A stretch of DNA of 64,000 nt from Rhizobium oryziradicis. Lineage in GTDB: Bacteria > Pseudomonadota > Alphaproteobacteria > Rhizobiales > Rhizobiaceae. The stretch covers positions 523,132-587,131 of the forward strand of contig NZ_MKIM01000028.1 of assembly GCF_001939045.1 (NCBI RefSeq), in the 5' to 3' direction. Below the pieces are notes generated by a model that had not been told where the DNA came from, did not search any database, and saw nothing but the letters and a program-made list of their open reading frames with translations. Positions within the stretch are counted from its first letter, which is position 1. Every line of letters starts with the position of its first letter. This document shows, one piece after another, positions 16,021-25,546 of this stretch. The position numbers were made by a program, and so were the translations under genes.

Positions 16021-17072
16021 CAGGCCGCTTCAACAGACATTTCGGTGCTCTTGGCAGGAGAAACCATGGCCGAGATGATCAATGATAAATTGACAGAGCC
16101 AACAACTTTGCCCGAGCGGTCGCTCACCTGAGCGCTGGTCACGGATTGCTCCACCATGGTTCGTGCGGCTTCCTCCAGCGTTGTGCGCGACGTCAGCTTC
16201 AGATTGCTCGTGCTTTGGTTCATTTGCTCCATCACGGTGCCAATTTTGATCACGCGCCCGCGGTTTACCTCTTTCACAAAGGAGGCGATGTAGTCATCGG
16301 CAGGTCTCAGAACAATGTCCTGCCCGCTGCCTTGTTGCACCACCTCGCCATCGCGCAAAATAGCGATCTTGTCGCCCAGCCGTAAGGCCTCATCCAGATC
16401 GTGGGTAATGAACACCACAGTCTTGTTGAGCTCCTGCTGCAAGTCCAGCAGCACGCTTTGCATATCCACGCGAATGAGCGGATCAAGGGCCGAATAGGCC
16501 TCATCCATCAAGAGAATATCGGCATCATTGGCAAGCGCGCGCGCCAGACCCACCCGTTGCTGCATTCCGCCGGAGAGCTGGTTGGGATAATTGGTCTCAA
16601 ATCCGGCAAGTCCTACCCGCTCAATCCAATGCTGACCTTTTACCATGCTTTCGCTGCGCGGCATGCCTTGAATATCTAGGCCATAGACGACGTTTTCCAT
16701 CACCGTGCGGTGTGGCAGAAGGCCGAACTTCTGAAACACCATCGCAGTTTTGTGGCGGCGAAAGCTTCGCAACTCTGCTGCGTTCATTGTGCAGACATCC
16801 ACGCCATCATAGAGCACTTCGCCCGCGGTCGGATCAATCAGCCGGTTGATGTGGCGGATCAGCGTGGACTTGCCGGAGCCAGACAGCCCCATGACCACGG
16901 TGATCTCACCGGCCGGCATGTCGATATTGATGTCACGCAAACCAAGAACATGGTTATGGCGATCATTGAGCTCGACCTTGGTGATGCCATCTCGAACAGC
17001 GTCAATGTGCTTTTTCTCGTCTGGCCCAAAGATTTTGTAGAGATTGCGGATTTGAATGCCGTGACTAGCCAT
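16020..17072 (-). CDS. proV: Glycine betaine/proline-type ABC importer ATPase
   Basis: The ATP-binding subunit of a quaternary-amine importer (ProV/OpuAA/ChoV type), 350 residues. It contains Walker A GLSGSGKST, the signature LSGGMQQRVGLARAL, Walker B ILLMDEAYSALDP, the switch histidine in FITHDLDEAL, and a C-terminal CBS-like regulatory region (about 270-345). The start at 17072 is chosen for the GGAGGT ribosome site; it overlaps the stop of the permease by 8 bases. The upstream frame to 17231 lies in the permease and is not used. Known members bring in osmoprotectants such as glycine betaine, choline or proline. Confidence 0.9.
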   Translation of the reverse strand: MASHGIQIRNLYKIFGPDEKKHIDAVRDGITKVELNDRHNHVLGLRDINIDMPAGEITVVMGLSGSGKSTLIRHINRLIDPTAGEVLYDGVDVCTMNAAELRSFRRHKTAMVFQKFGLLPHRTVMENVVYGLDIQGMPRSESMVKGQHWIERVGLAGFETNYPNQLSGGMQQRVGLARALANDADILLMDEAYSALDPLIRVDMQSVLLDLQQELNKTVVFITHDLDEALRLGDKIAILRDGEVVQQGSGQDIVLRPADDYIASFVKEVNRGRVIKIGTVMEQMNQSTSNLKLTSRTTLEEAARTMVEQSVTSAQVSDRSGKVVGSVNLSLIISAMVSPAKSTEMSVEAA

Positions 17073-17979
17073 GAACCACCTCCGTATGTTTTTGCAGGCG
17101 ACGGCCATAGGCCTGACTTGTGCGATCAAAGATGATGGCAATGGCAACCAGCGCAAAGCCGTTGAGAAAACCAATGGTGAAAAACTGATTGGTAATCGCC
17201 TGCAACACGTTTTTGCCAAGACCACCGACACCGATCATGGAGGCGATGACAACCATGGCCAGCGACATCATGATGGTTTGGTTGATACCGGCCATGATGT
17301 TGGGCAAAGCCAGCGGAATCTGCACATTGAACAGCTTTTGCCGCTCTGAAGAGCCAAAGGCATCGGCCGCTTCAATAGCTTCCCGGCTCACAAGACGGAT
17401 ACCAAGATTGGTCAGGCGAATGATGGGGGCAACAGCATAAATCACCACCGCGATCAGGCCTGGCACTTTGCCGATACCAAAAATCATCACCACGGGGATG
17501 AGGTAGACGAAGCTCGGCATGGTCTGCATGACATCCAGCACCGGATTGAAGATTGATTGGACCCGATCGGAGCGGGCCATCCAGATGCCCACGGGGATGC
17601 CGATGACAATCGAGCAGATTGTGCATACCGTTACCATGGACAGGGTCACCATCGTGTCCTTCCAAAGCCCGGTCAGGCCAATCACCATCATGGCGATGGC
17701 TGTGCCAAGGGTGGTTTTCCAATCACGGCTCACAAAATAGACAATGGCGCAAAGCGCGAGGATCATGATGATCCATGGCGTATTTACAAACAGGCTTTGC
17801 AGCCAATTGAGAAACAGCTGTAACGGGTGCAGAAGATTGTCCAAGAAATCGCCGTAAGCGCGAACGAACGATTTAAATCCCGTATCGACTGTTTTTTTGA
17901 AAATGCGCATGCTGTCGCTGTCGATAGACGGAAACTGGCAGAATACGGCGGGGAGGGAGCTGCAAATAGCGAATGCCAT
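17065..17979 (-). CDS. proW: Glycine betaine/proline-type ABC importer permease
   Basis: A 304-residue ProW/OpuAB-type permease. An N-terminal amphipathic stretch is followed by about six membrane helices and the binding-protein-dependent transport loop VSREAIEAADAFGSS, where the ATPase docks. The ATG at 17979 has AAGGAAAG upstream, so the longer start is preferred over the internal methionine 24. It overlaps proV and is separated from the binding-protein gene by 275 bases holding a hairpin terminator. Confidence 0.88.
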   Translation of the reverse strand: MAFAICSSLPAVFCQFPSIDSDSMRIFKKTVDTGFKSFVRAYGDFLDNLLHPLQLFLNWLQSLFVNTPWIIMILALCAIVYFVSRDWKTTLGTAIAMMVIGLTGLWKDTMVTLSMVTVCTICSIVIGIPVGIWMARSDRVQSIFNPVLDVMQTMPSFVYLIPVVMIFGIGKVPGLIAVVIYAVAPIIRLTNLGIRLVSREAIEAADAFGSSERQKLFNVQIPLALPNIMAGINQTIMMSLAMVVIASMIGVGGLGKNVLQAITNQFFTIGFLNGFALVAIAIIFDRTSQAYGRRLQKHTEVVHG

Positions 17980-18200
17980 ATGCTTTCCTTTTCAGTAAAG
18001 ACCCGGCGTGCATCAACATATTGGGCACGCGGAGCCGCGTCTAATTGAATTCACGGTTTGCTTGAGAGGCATGCAATGACGGCAACGTCTGGAAAATCGA
18101 TGTTCTTTCACCGGACCAGAGAAGGCAAAGCGCCTGTCAAGACCGGGCTTTTTGCGAAATCATCACCTTTTCAAACCTGTCGTCACACCGCGTTCGAATG

Positions 18201-18229
18201 AAAAGAGCGGGCAAAATAGTCGCCCACTC
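18201..18229 (-). terminator. Intercistronic terminator after the binding-protein gene
   Basis: On the minus strand GAGTGGGC and GCCCGCTC form a stem (one G-T pair) followed by TTTT, 26 bases after the stop of the binding-protein gene. It would let most transcripts end after that gene, giving more binding protein than permease. Confidence 0.65.
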
Positions 18230-18254
18230 CCTATTGATCGACGAAGGCCTAACC

Positions 18255-19253
18255 TTAAAGTTCAGCCTTAACCTTTTCCGCGACCTCTGGTGAAACCCAT
18301 TTGGCCCACACGTCTGGATAGGTCTCCAGGAAATATTTTGCGGTATCGGCGTTGTCGGCCTGATTGTCGCTCATCCAGGCAAGAACTTTGCCAACAGTGG
18401 CATTATCCCAGCGGCGTGCCTTGATGTAATCCATTGCCACGCCAGCGCGATCGGCAAACTTCTTGGTCACAACCGTATCAACTTCGGCAACAGGATAAGA
18501 ATTCAGCTTTGGATCGGGGCAATCCGCCACCGTGATGCACTTGTCCCAGGCGGCCTTGTCAAATTTTGTGTCAAAGCTCAGCTTCACCATGTCATATTTG
18601 CCAAGAATGGCCGTGGGTGCCCAATAGTAGCCAAGCCAGCCGATTTTCTTTTCAAACGCATGGGCAATCGAGCCATCCAGACCGGCCGCCGAGCCGCTGC
18701 CGATCAATTGAAAGCCCTTGGTGTCCGCTTTGATGGCCTTGTAGAGATTGGCCGTGGTGATCTGGCAACCCCAGCCAGCCGGGCAATTGGTAACAGCGCC
18801 CTTGGATGCATCTTCAGGTGCCGGAAAAAGCTCTGGATGCTTCAAAGCATCTTCAACGGTCTTGATGTCTGGATGGGCATCCGCGATGAATTTTGGAATC
18901 CACCAGCCTTCAACACCGCCGTCTGTCAAAATTTGCGTCACCTTGACGATTTTATCGTCTGCAAGTGCCTTGGCAAGCGGCTCCTGAACGGCATTGACCC
19001 ACAACTCGGGTGCCATGTCAGGCTCGGCTTTTTCAGTCATGGAGGTAAATGTTGGAATCGTATCGCCGGTGACCAGTTCCACCTCGCAACCATAACCGCT
19101 TTCCAAAATGATTTTATCAATGTTTGCTGCAACCCCAGCCGAGGCCCAGTTCATCTCCGCAATGGAAACTTTGCCACAGTCGGCGGCCTGCGCAGAGCCG
19201 GTCAAACCAATGAATCCTGCGGCGAGTATTGTGGAAACGAGAAGTGTCCTCAT
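18255..19253 (-). CDS. proX: Glycine betaine/proline-type ABC transporter binding protein
   Basis: A 332-residue OpuAC-family periplasmic protein. A signal peptide ends at AQA-AD (about residue 23). The body carries typical OpuAC parts such as DMAPELWVNA, VEGWWIPKF and KKIGWLGYYWAPTA; the tryptophans probably form the aromatic box for the quaternary ammonium group. It is the first gene of the set, with permease and ATPase genes downstream on the same strand. It does not look like choline-specific ChoX, so the substrate is most likely glycine betaine or proline betaine; the symbol marks the role, not proven specificity. Confidence 0.85.
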   Translation of the reverse strand: MRTLLVSTILAAGFIGLTGSAQAADCGKVSIAEMNWASAGVAANIDKIILESGYGCEVELVTGDTIPTFTSMTEKAEPDMAPELWVNAVQEPLAKALADDKIVKVTQILTDGGVEGWWIPKFIADAHPDIKTVEDALKHPELFPAPEDASKGAVTNCPAGWGCQITTANLYKAIKADTKGFQLIGSGSAAGLDGSIAHAFEKKIGWLGYYWAPTAILGKYDMVKLSFDTKFDKAAWDKCITVADCPDPKLNSYPVAEVDTVVTKKFADRAGVAMDYIKARRWDNATVGKVLAWMSDNQADNADTAKYFLETYPDVWAKWVSPEVAEKVKAEL

Positions 19254-19663
19254 GTCGTGGATATATCCTTTTTCAGTGTCTCATAACAAACGGACCGCGA
19301 GGCGATAGAACAGCCTCAGATCGCAGAGTGTGTTTGATGGTTAAGGCCAATCAATAGCCTCAACATGAATGGCGCGGGCGGTGATTTACACAGCCTGATC
19401 TATTTGCGACCTTCTTAAGGGTAGGGCTTTTGTCAGATAAATCAACCGCTCTGAGTTATTTTCTTCGAAATAATGTCGCAGAAAAGCCATCGTTTTGCCA
19501 ATTTCGCCTTGGCCTGCAAGGGGATGTGCTGATTTGCAAAGGCGCATTGCATTGGCTGTTTGGCTGCGTCATAACAGTCTGAAAATACCTTGCGGAGTGC
19601 GCGTCCCCTCATGATTTTGCCAAAAACAAAATGCTCGTTTGAGCGAAGTCCGACGAGTGAAGC
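19254..19663. other. Intergenic region between proX and cobQ
   Basis: 410 bases between divergent genes. It must hold both promoters. I searched for the conserved boxes of a cobalamin riboswitch before cobQ and did not find them. A small inverted repeat TTATTT/AAATAA is near 19456. No gene seen. Confidence 0.5.
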
Positions 19664-21118
19664 ATGACGCGCACCGTGATGTTGCAAGGCACTGGCTCAG
19701 ATGTGGGCAAAACCGTTCTGGTGGCCGGATTGTGCCGATTGGCGCGCTTAAAGGGCATGATGGTGCGACCCTTCAAGCCACAAAACATGTCCAACAATGC
19801 CGCTGTTTCTGAAGATGGCGGTGAGATTGGCCGGGCGCAATGGTTGCAAGCGCTGGCCTGCGGCGTCCCGTCTTCCGTGCATATGAATCCCGTGCTGTTA
19901 AAGCCGCAAAGTGAAGTGGGCAGTCAGATTATCGTGCAGGGAAAAGTCTTTGGTCAGGCCAAGGGGCGCGATTACCAAAGGTTGAAACCGCAGTTGCTGA
20001 GGTCGGTTCTGGAGAGCTTTGAGGAGGTCAAGGCTGGTGCTGATCTGGTGATTGTGGAAGGTGCCGGCTCGCCCGCCGAGATCAATTTGCGCGCGGGCGA
20101 TATTGCCAATATGGGCTTTGCCACAAAGGCCAACGTGCCGGTGGTGCTGGTGGGAGATATTGATCGCGGCGGCGTTATTGCGTCGCTGGTTGGCACCCAT
20201 GCTATTTTGCCAGCCGAAGATCTCGCCATGATTTCGGGCTATATTATCAATAAGTTCCGGGGTGACCAGAGCCTTTTTCGCGATGGAATTTCTGCGATCG
20301 ATGGTTTTACCGGCTGGACCTGCTTTGGCGTTGTGCCGTGGCTGAAATCCGCAAGTCGGCTACCGTCTGAAGATTCTGTGGCGCTTGAGCGGCTGACCCG
20401 CAAGGCTGATGGTGCGTTAAAAATTGCCGTGCCTGTGCTGTCACGAATCGCCAATTTCGATGATTTTGACCCGCTCATATCGGAGCCATCGGTAGAGTTG
20501 TGTTATGTGCGTCCCGGCGAACGCTTGCCGACAGACGCATCCCTGGTCATTTTGCCGGGATCGAAATCCACCATTGGAGATCTGGAGGATTTGCGCAATA
20601 ACGGCTGGGATCAGGATTTGCAGCTCCATCGCCGCCGTGGTGGACGCATCATGGGCATTTGCGGTGGCTATCAAATGTTGGGAAATTCCGTCTCCGATCC
20701 GCTTGGTCTTGAGGGGGAGCCGCGTCAGGTGCCAGGTCTGGGCCTGTTGGATGTTGAGACTGAAATGGCACCGGAGAAAACAGTGCGCAACAGCCGCGCC
20801 CATGCGCTGGATTATGATGTGGAGCTGAGTGGTTATGAAATTCATCTGGGCCGCACAACGGGACCAGATTGCCAACGCCCCGTCTTGAGAATTCAAGGCC
20901 GCAACGACGGTGCCACATCCGTTGACGGTCGAGTGATGGGCACTTACCTGCACGGGCTCTTTGCCAATGATGCTTACCGAGCCGCGTTATTGCGCAGCTT
21001 TGGGCTGCAAGATACCACGGAAAATTATCGCGACAGTGTCGAGCGGGCGCTGGATGATGTCGCGATGGAGCTTGAAACGGTTCTTGATCGTGACTGGATC
21101 GATCAGTTGATGGGTTGA
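19664..21118 (+). CDS. cobQ: Cobyric acid synthase CobQ
   Basis: CobQ amidates side chains b, d, e and g of adenosylcobyrinic acid a,c-diamide with glutamine and ATP. The 484 residues hold an N-terminal dethiobiotin-synthetase-like ATPase with GTGSDVGKT at 9-17 and a C-terminal class I glutamine amidotransferase with Cys333 in GICGGYQMLG and the histidine in GTYLHGLF. It is about 12 kb from the main cobalamin cluster. Its last 16 bases overlap the end of the PAP2 gene on the other strand. Confidence 0.95.
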   Translation: MTRTVMLQGTGSDVGKTVLVAGLCRLARLKGMMVRPFKPQNMSNNAAVSEDGGEIGRAQWLQALACGVPSSVHMNPVLLKPQSEVGSQIIVQGKVFGQAKGRDYQRLKPQLLRSVLESFEEVKAGADLVIVEGAGSPAEINLRAGDIANMGFATKANVPVVLVGDIDRGGVIASLVGTHAILPAEDLAMISGYIINKFRGDQSLFRDGISAIDGFTGWTCFGVVPWLKSASRLPSEDSVALERLTRKADGALKIAVPVLSRIANFDDFDPLISEPSVELCYVRPGERLPTDASLVILPGSKSTIGDLEDLRNNGWDQDLQLHRRRGGRIMGICGGYQMLGNSVSDPLGLEGEPRQVPGLGLLDVETEMAPEKTVRNSRAHALDYDVELSGYEIHLGRTTGPDCQRPVLRIQGRNDGATSVDGRVMGTYLHGLFANDAYRAALLRSFGLQDTTENYRDSVERALDDVAMELETVLDRDWIDQLMG

Positions 21119-21810
21119 TGTTGGTCGCGTTTGCGGCCCGCCAAAGCATCGGCGATCATCCATGTGGCGAGCGCCCAGGCACCACCGATTGTCCATCCGG
21201 CCAGAATATCGGTGGGCCAGTGAACACCCAGAAACACCCGACTTAGGCCAATCGCTACGGTCAGGAAGACCCCAACTGAGACAATGAAGATGCGCAAACG
21301 CCGGTTGGGTTGCGCACGCGCCAGCATCGCGCCCAGGGTCAGATAGGTAATCGCCGACATCATCGCGTGGCCGCTGGGAAAGCTCATGGTTTGTACTTCC
21401 ACCAGATGCGGTACCACATCGGGTCTTGCCCGCGAAAACAGGAGCTTCAAGCTACCCTCGGCAATTGCACCCAGCGAGATAGCAAGGGCCAAAACCAAGG
21501 CATTGCGGGTTTTGCCAGCCACCAGCAGATAAAGCACGCTGAGCGATGTCAGCATCGTAATGACAGTGAAACCGCCAAGGCTGGTGATGTCGCGAAAGGC
21601 CAGAGCCAGCCAGGGCGGACCAATCATCTGCGACGGATCACCAGTAACGCGAAGCGCCAGCAAAACTGCCTTATCAAACGCATGGGTATCTTGCTCAAAC
21701 ACCTCATCCGCTATCGTTATAAACAGCAAAACGAGGCCAACCAGCACTGTCAGGCTGGCAAGAAGGCGCGGCTCAATTCTATCGCGGACAATGGCTGGCA
21801 GAAATTTCAA
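21103..21810 (-). CDS. PAP2-family membrane phosphatase
   Basis: A 235-residue inner-membrane protein with about six helices and the three PAP2 motifs in order: KLLFSRARP, PSGH and SRVFLGVHWPTD, which hold the phosphate-binding and catalytic Arg and His residues. Such enzymes remove phosphate from lipids such as phosphatidic acid or undecaprenyl pyrophosphate. Substrate not readable. It converges with cobQ, overlapping by 16 bases. Confidence 0.88.
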   Translation of the reverse strand: MKFLPAIVRDRIEPRLLASLTVLVGLVLLFITIADEVFEQDTHAFDKAVLLALRVTGDPSQMIGPPWLALAFRDITSLGGFTVITMLTSLSVLYLLVAGKTRNALVLALAISLGAIAEGSLKLLFSRARPDVVPHLVEVQTMSFPSGHAMMSAITYLTLGAMLARAQPNRRLRIFIVSVGVFLTVAIGLSRVFLGVHWPTDILAGWTIGGAWALATWMIADALAGRKRDQHQPIN

Positions 21811-21885
21811 ATTCTATCTCCTTGTTCTTTCAGGAGATAGGAATTGCTGGCACGGCAACAAGAGCAAGCCATTATTATTTCGACA

Positions 21886-23103
21886 TCAAACCCGCAGCAG
21901 CAAAGCTGGGCATTCTTGCCCAACAGTCAACTCCGGCGCAAATGGCGGGCGAACAATCAGTGCATCGGCATTGGCCAACACATTCATCATTGATGAATCC
22001 TGCTTGCCAAACGGTGTCGCAACGAGGAAGCCATCCGGCTGGCTCTCTAGGCGTGCGCGAAGATAGTCCTGCCGTTGATCATTGGCGGCAAGCGGGGCGT
22101 TGGTTTTCACGCTCACGCGCCGCTTGGGAAGAGGCTGGCGGGCCAGATGGCAGAGCAAGGGTTCCAGAAACAACAGACTGCAAACCATGCTGGAAACAGG
22201 ATTGCCGGGAAGGCCCAACACATGCATGCCACCAAGCCGCCCAACCATTAATGGCTTTCCGGGCCGCATGGCAATTTTCCAGAAATCCAGCACCATGCCA
22301 GCGGCGGTGAGGGCGGATTGCACCAGATCATGATCGCCAACCGATGCGCCGCCCGTGGTGACAAGCACGTCCGCACCCGCCATTTCAGCGCGCCGAACTG
22401 CAGCAACAATTGCGTCATGCTGGTCTGGCACCAGCCCAAGATCCAGCACGTCTGCGCCCAAATCATCGCAAAGTGCATGCAATGCAAAGCTGTTGGAGGC
22501 AATGATCTGGTTAGGGCCGGGCGTGGTGCCGGGCAAAACCAGCTCATCTCCGGTCGCCAACAGTGCCACAAGTGGCTTTTTATAGACGTTGACGGTTGCG
22601 TTATTGGTTGCCGCTGCGAGCATCAGTCGGGTGTAATCCAGCCGTGTTCCTGCTGGCAGCAGTGCATCACCTAAGTAAAAATCCTGCCCTTTTGGCCGAA
22701 TATGTCGCCCTTTCGAGACTGAAAATGCGGTGCGGATACGGGTACCATCAGCAAGCTTTTCAGCGTCTTCCTGTAGCAAAATGCAATCAGCACCGGCGGG
22801 CACGGGTGCTCCGGTGAAAATCCGCACACATTCACCCGCTTTGAGTGTCCCATCGAAGCCATGGCCTGCGGCTGAGACACCGATCACAGTGAGTTCTGTG
22901 CCAACGCTTAACGCATCCTCTGCCCGCAGCGCATAACCATCCATGGCCGATGCATCAAACGGCGGCTGGGTGAGGTGAGCATGAAGGGTGTCACTCAAAA
23001 TACGGCTTTTTGCCAGAGCCAGCCGCAGCGTTTCCACGCGCGCAATGGGGGTTGCTGTGTTCAACAGCCGCGCTTGCGCCTCTTCCACCGGCAGCAATGC
23101 CAT
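21886..23103 (-). CDS. moeA: Molybdopterin molybdenumtransferase MoeA
   Basis: MoeA inserts molybdate into adenylated molybdopterin. With the start at 23103 it has 405 residues, the normal length. Conserved segments are FDASAMDGYALR near the N-terminus, GAPVPAGADCILLQED, a GDEL motif in ALLATGDELVLPG, TTGGASVGDHD and PGKPLMVGRLGG. The start codon overlaps the moaC stop (ATGA), which indicates coupling; a longer open frame runs through moaC but is not used. Confidence 0.95.
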   Translation of the reverse strand: MALLPVEEAQARLLNTATPIARVETLRLALAKSRILSDTLHAHLTQPPFDASAMDGYALRAEDALSVGTELTVIGVSAAGHGFDGTLKAGECVRIFTGAPVPAGADCILLQEDAEKLADGTRIRTAFSVSKGRHIRPKGQDFYLGDALLPAGTRLDYTRLMLAAATNNATVNVYKKPLVALLATGDELVLPGTTPGPNQIIASNSFALHALCDDLGADVLDLGLVPDQHDAIVAAVRRAEMAGADVLVTTGGASVGDHDLVQSALTAAGMVLDFWKIAMRPGKPLMVGRLGGMHVLGLPGNPVSSMVCSLLFLEPLLCHLARQPLPKRRVSVKTNAPLAANDQRQDYLRARLESQPDGFLVATPFGKQDSSMMNVLANADALIVRPPFAPELTVGQECPALLLRV

Positions 23104-23588
23104 CAAAACGTCTCCGGAAAATGAAAATCGCCGGATTTTCCGCCGGTCTTTTTCGCAACATGAATGCCGCCAATTTCCATGGTCTTGTCCGCAGCCTTGG
23201 CCATGTCGTAAATGGTCAAACATGCGACCGACACCGCCGTCAATGCTTCCATTTCCACGCCGGTTTTGCCTGTCAGCTTCACCGTTGCTGTTACCCGCAA
23301 GCCGGGGAGTGTTTCGTCTTCGACAATGTCGACGCTGACCTTGCTCAGCATCAGAGGGTGGCACAGCGGAATGAGATCCGCTGTGCGTTTGGCAGCCATA
23401 ATGCCAGCCAAACGCGCTGTACCGATAACGTCGCCCTTTTTGGCATTGCCCTCGCGGATCAAAACCAACGTGCTTTGGGCCATTTTAACATGGCCCTCGG
23501 CAATAGCGGTGCGCACCGTTTCGGCTTTGTCGCCGACATCGACCATATGTGCCTCGCCAGAGGCACCGATATGGGTCAGGCCGCTCAT
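23103..23588 (-). CDS. moaC: Cyclic pyranopterin monophosphate synthase MoaC
   Basis: MoaC acts after MoaA in the first stage of molybdenum cofactor synthesis and makes cyclic pyranopterin monophosphate. The 161 residues show the family blocks [43 protein letters not shown] and [10 protein letters not shown]. It overlaps trpC by 4 bases upstream and moeA by 3 bases downstream, so all are on one transcript. Confidence 0.96.
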   Translation of the reverse strand: MSGLTHIGASGEAHMVDVGDKAETVRTAIAEGHVKMAQSTLVLIREGNAKKGDVIGTARLAGIMAAKRTADLIPLCHPLMLSKVSVDIVEDETLPGLRVTATVKLTGKTGVEMEALTAVSVACLTIYDMAKAADKTMEIGGIHVAKKTGGKSGDFHFPETF

Positions 23589-24400
23589 TCTGCGGCTATG
23601 CTGTTGCTGGAGCCAGTCAAAAGCGCGCGGGTGGCTGATGCCACATCATCCTTGCGCATCAGACTTTCACCCACGAGGAAGGTGGAGATGTTGACAGCCT
23701 GCAAGCGTTGGCAATCGGCATGGGTGAAAATTCCGCTTTCGCCAACCAAAAGCCGGTCTGCTGGAACCATGGAAGAAAGCCTCTCGCTCACAGCAAGATC
23801 AACCTCAAATGTGCGCAGATTGCGATTGTTGATACCAACCAGCGGGGAGGTGAGCTTCAATGCGCGCTCCAGCTCCGCTTCGTCATGCACTTCAATCAGC
23901 ACATCCATGCCAAGGGCCAGCGCCTGACCTTCCAAATCCGCAGCTTCCGCATCATTGAGGGATGCCATGATCAGCAAGATGCAATCGGCACCCCAGGCGC
24001 GCGCTTCGAAAACCTGATAGGCATCAAACATGAAGTCCTTGCGCAAAGCCGGAAGCGCGCAAGCATCTCTGGCCGCCACAAGAAACTCCGGTGCGCCTTG
24101 AAAACTCGGAGCATCCGTGAGCACGGACAGGCACGCAGCACCACCTGTCTCATAGGCCTTCGCCAGGGCTGGCGGGTCAAAATCGGGGCGGATCAACCCT
24201 TTCGATGGACTGGCCTTTTTAATCTCTGCAATCAAGCCAAACTGGCCATTGGCTTGCCGGGTTTTGAGAGCGTTATAAAAACCGCGTGCAGGCGGCTGAT
24301 CTGCCGCTTTGGCCTTGATGTCGGCGATGGAAATAGCGGCCTTGGCCGCCGCGATTTCTTCGCGCTTGTAGGCTTCGATCTTGGTGAGAATGTCGCTCAT
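23585..24400 (-). CDS. trpC: Indole-3-glycerol phosphate synthase TrpC
   Basis: TrpC closes the indole ring in tryptophan synthesis. The 271 residues form a TIM barrel with [12 protein letters not shown] (substrate loop), [36 protein letters not shown] and [12 protein letters not shown] (phosphate-binding end). The ATG overlaps the trpD stop by 4 bases. In rhizobia trpDC is usually followed by moaC and moeA, as here. Confidence 0.97.
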   Translation of the reverse strand: MSDILTKIEAYKREEIAAAKAAISIADIKAKAADQPPARGFYNALKTRQANGQFGLIAEIKKASPSKGLIRPDFDPPALAKAYETGGAACLSVLTDAPSFQGAPEFLVAARDACALPALRKDFMFDAYQVFEARAWGADCILLIMASLNDAEAADLEGQALALGMDVLIEVHDEAELERALKLTSPLVGINNRNLRTFEVDLAVSERLSSMVPADRLLVGESGIFTHADCQRLQAVNISTFLVGESLMRKDDVASATRALLTGSSNSIAAE

Positions 24401-25419
24401 ACCTCAGAACCTCCGTTGGAAACGGAAATCAGCTTATCAAGTGTCCGAAGGGCAGAACCACTGTCCAGAGATTGCGAGCCGATCTCCATGCCTTCATGAA
24501 GCGTTTTAGCCCGGCCTGAAATCACCAGAGCAGCGGCCGCATTGCAAAGAGAAACATCACGATAGGGGTTTTTCGCGCCATTCAAAACTGCGCGCAAAGC
24601 GGCGGCGTTATATTCTCCATCGCCGCCCTTGAGCTTGTCCAGATCCACCTGTTCGACGCCAAAGTCAGCAGGCGTGAGATCAAATGTCCTGATTGCGCCA
24701 TTTTCGAGCGCGGCCACCTTTGTCACGCCGGTGGTGGTAATTTCATCCAGGCCATTGCCATGAACCACCCAGACACTTTCCGAACCGAGGTCTTTCAAGG
24801 TTTCGGCCAGCGGCTCCACCCATTCCGGTGCGTAGACGCCAAGCAATTGTTTCTTGACGCCCGCCGGATTGGCCAGTGGCCCCAGCAGATTGAAAATTGT
24901 GCGCGTGCCAAGCTCGACACGCGCAGCGCCCACATGGCGCATGGCAGCATGATGCATCTGTGCAAACATGAAGCCTATTCCGGCTTGCTCGATGCAGCGG
25001 CCAATCGTTTCGGGATCGATATCGAGCTTGACCCCAAGCGCTGTCAAACTGTCAGCAGCACCCGATTTTGAGCTGAGTGCCTTGTTGCCATGCTTGGCAA
25101 CCGGCACGCCTGTGCCTGCAACAATGATGGCGGCAAGCGTCGAAATATTATACGTGCCAGTGCCATCGCCGCCGGTGCCAACAATATCGATGGCATTGGC
25201 AGGGGCCACCACCGGCAGCATTTTTTGGCGCATAACAGAAACGGCCCCGGCAATTTCGGGCACTGTTTCACCGCGCATGCGAAGAGCAATCAGAAAACCG
25301 CCAATTTGTGCAGGCGTCGCCTCACCAGACATCAAGATTTCGAAGGCCGCAGACGCTTCGTCACGGCTGAGCGACTGCTCGTTGGCAACTTTGGCTATGA
25401 ATGGTTTCAGCCCGTTCAT
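24397..25419 (-). CDS. trpD: Anthranilate phosphoribosyltransferase TrpD
   Basis: TrpD joins anthranilate to PRPP. The 340 residues carry the family [14 protein letters not shown] loop that binds pyrophosphate, [17 protein letters not shown], and the anthranilate site around [10 protein letters not shown]. First gene of the trpD-trpC-moaC-moeA run. The 127 bases upstream hold a perfect 14-base-arm palindrome at 25497-25529. Confidence 0.97.
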   Translation of the reverse strand: MNGLKPFIAKVANEQSLSRDEASAAFEILMSGEATPAQIGGFLIALRMRGETVPEIAGAVSVMRQKMLPVVAPANAIDIVGTGGDGTGTYNISTLAAIIVAGTGVPVAKHGNKALSSKSGAADSLTALGVKLDIDPETIGRCIEQAGIGFMFAQMHHAAMRHVGAARVELGTRTIFNLLGPLANPAGVKKQLLGVYAPEWVEPLAETLKDLGSESVWVVHGNGLDEITTTGVTKVAALENGAIRTFDLTPADFGVEQVDLDKLKGGDGEYNAAALRAVLNGAKNPYRDVSLCNAAAALVISGRAKTLHEGMEIGSQSLDSGSALRTLDKLISVSNGGSEV

Positions 25420-25496
25420 AATGGATCGCTCTCCAAAGGCATGGGATCAGGCTTTACATGCAAGGGTGCGCGCAAAGCCCGCCTAATTTCTCATGT

Positions 25497-25529
25497 ATCA
25501 ATCCGGTTTTGCGTGAAAACCGGATTGAT
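25497..25529. repeat. Perfect inverted repeat (14-base arms) between ppiD and trpD
   Basis: ATCAATCCGGTTTT (25497-25510) and AAAACCGGATTGAT (25516-25529) surround a 5-base loop. It lies 17 bases after the stop of the PpiD-like gene and 77 bases before trpD. No U-tract follows, so it may be a palindromic repeat unit (its CCGGTTTT core resembles RIME) that also serves as a 3' hairpin. Confidence 0.65.
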
Positions 25530-25546
25530 GGTCATCTTGTTCGAAC

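Noticed and set aside
18255..19253. Choline-binding protein ChoX
   Set aside because: The sequence around the expected ligand site does not resemble the ChoX pattern I know; a general OpuAC/ProX role is safer.
19254..19663. Cobalamin riboswitch before cobQ
   Set aside because: None of the conserved B12-box words is present in the right order on the plus strand.
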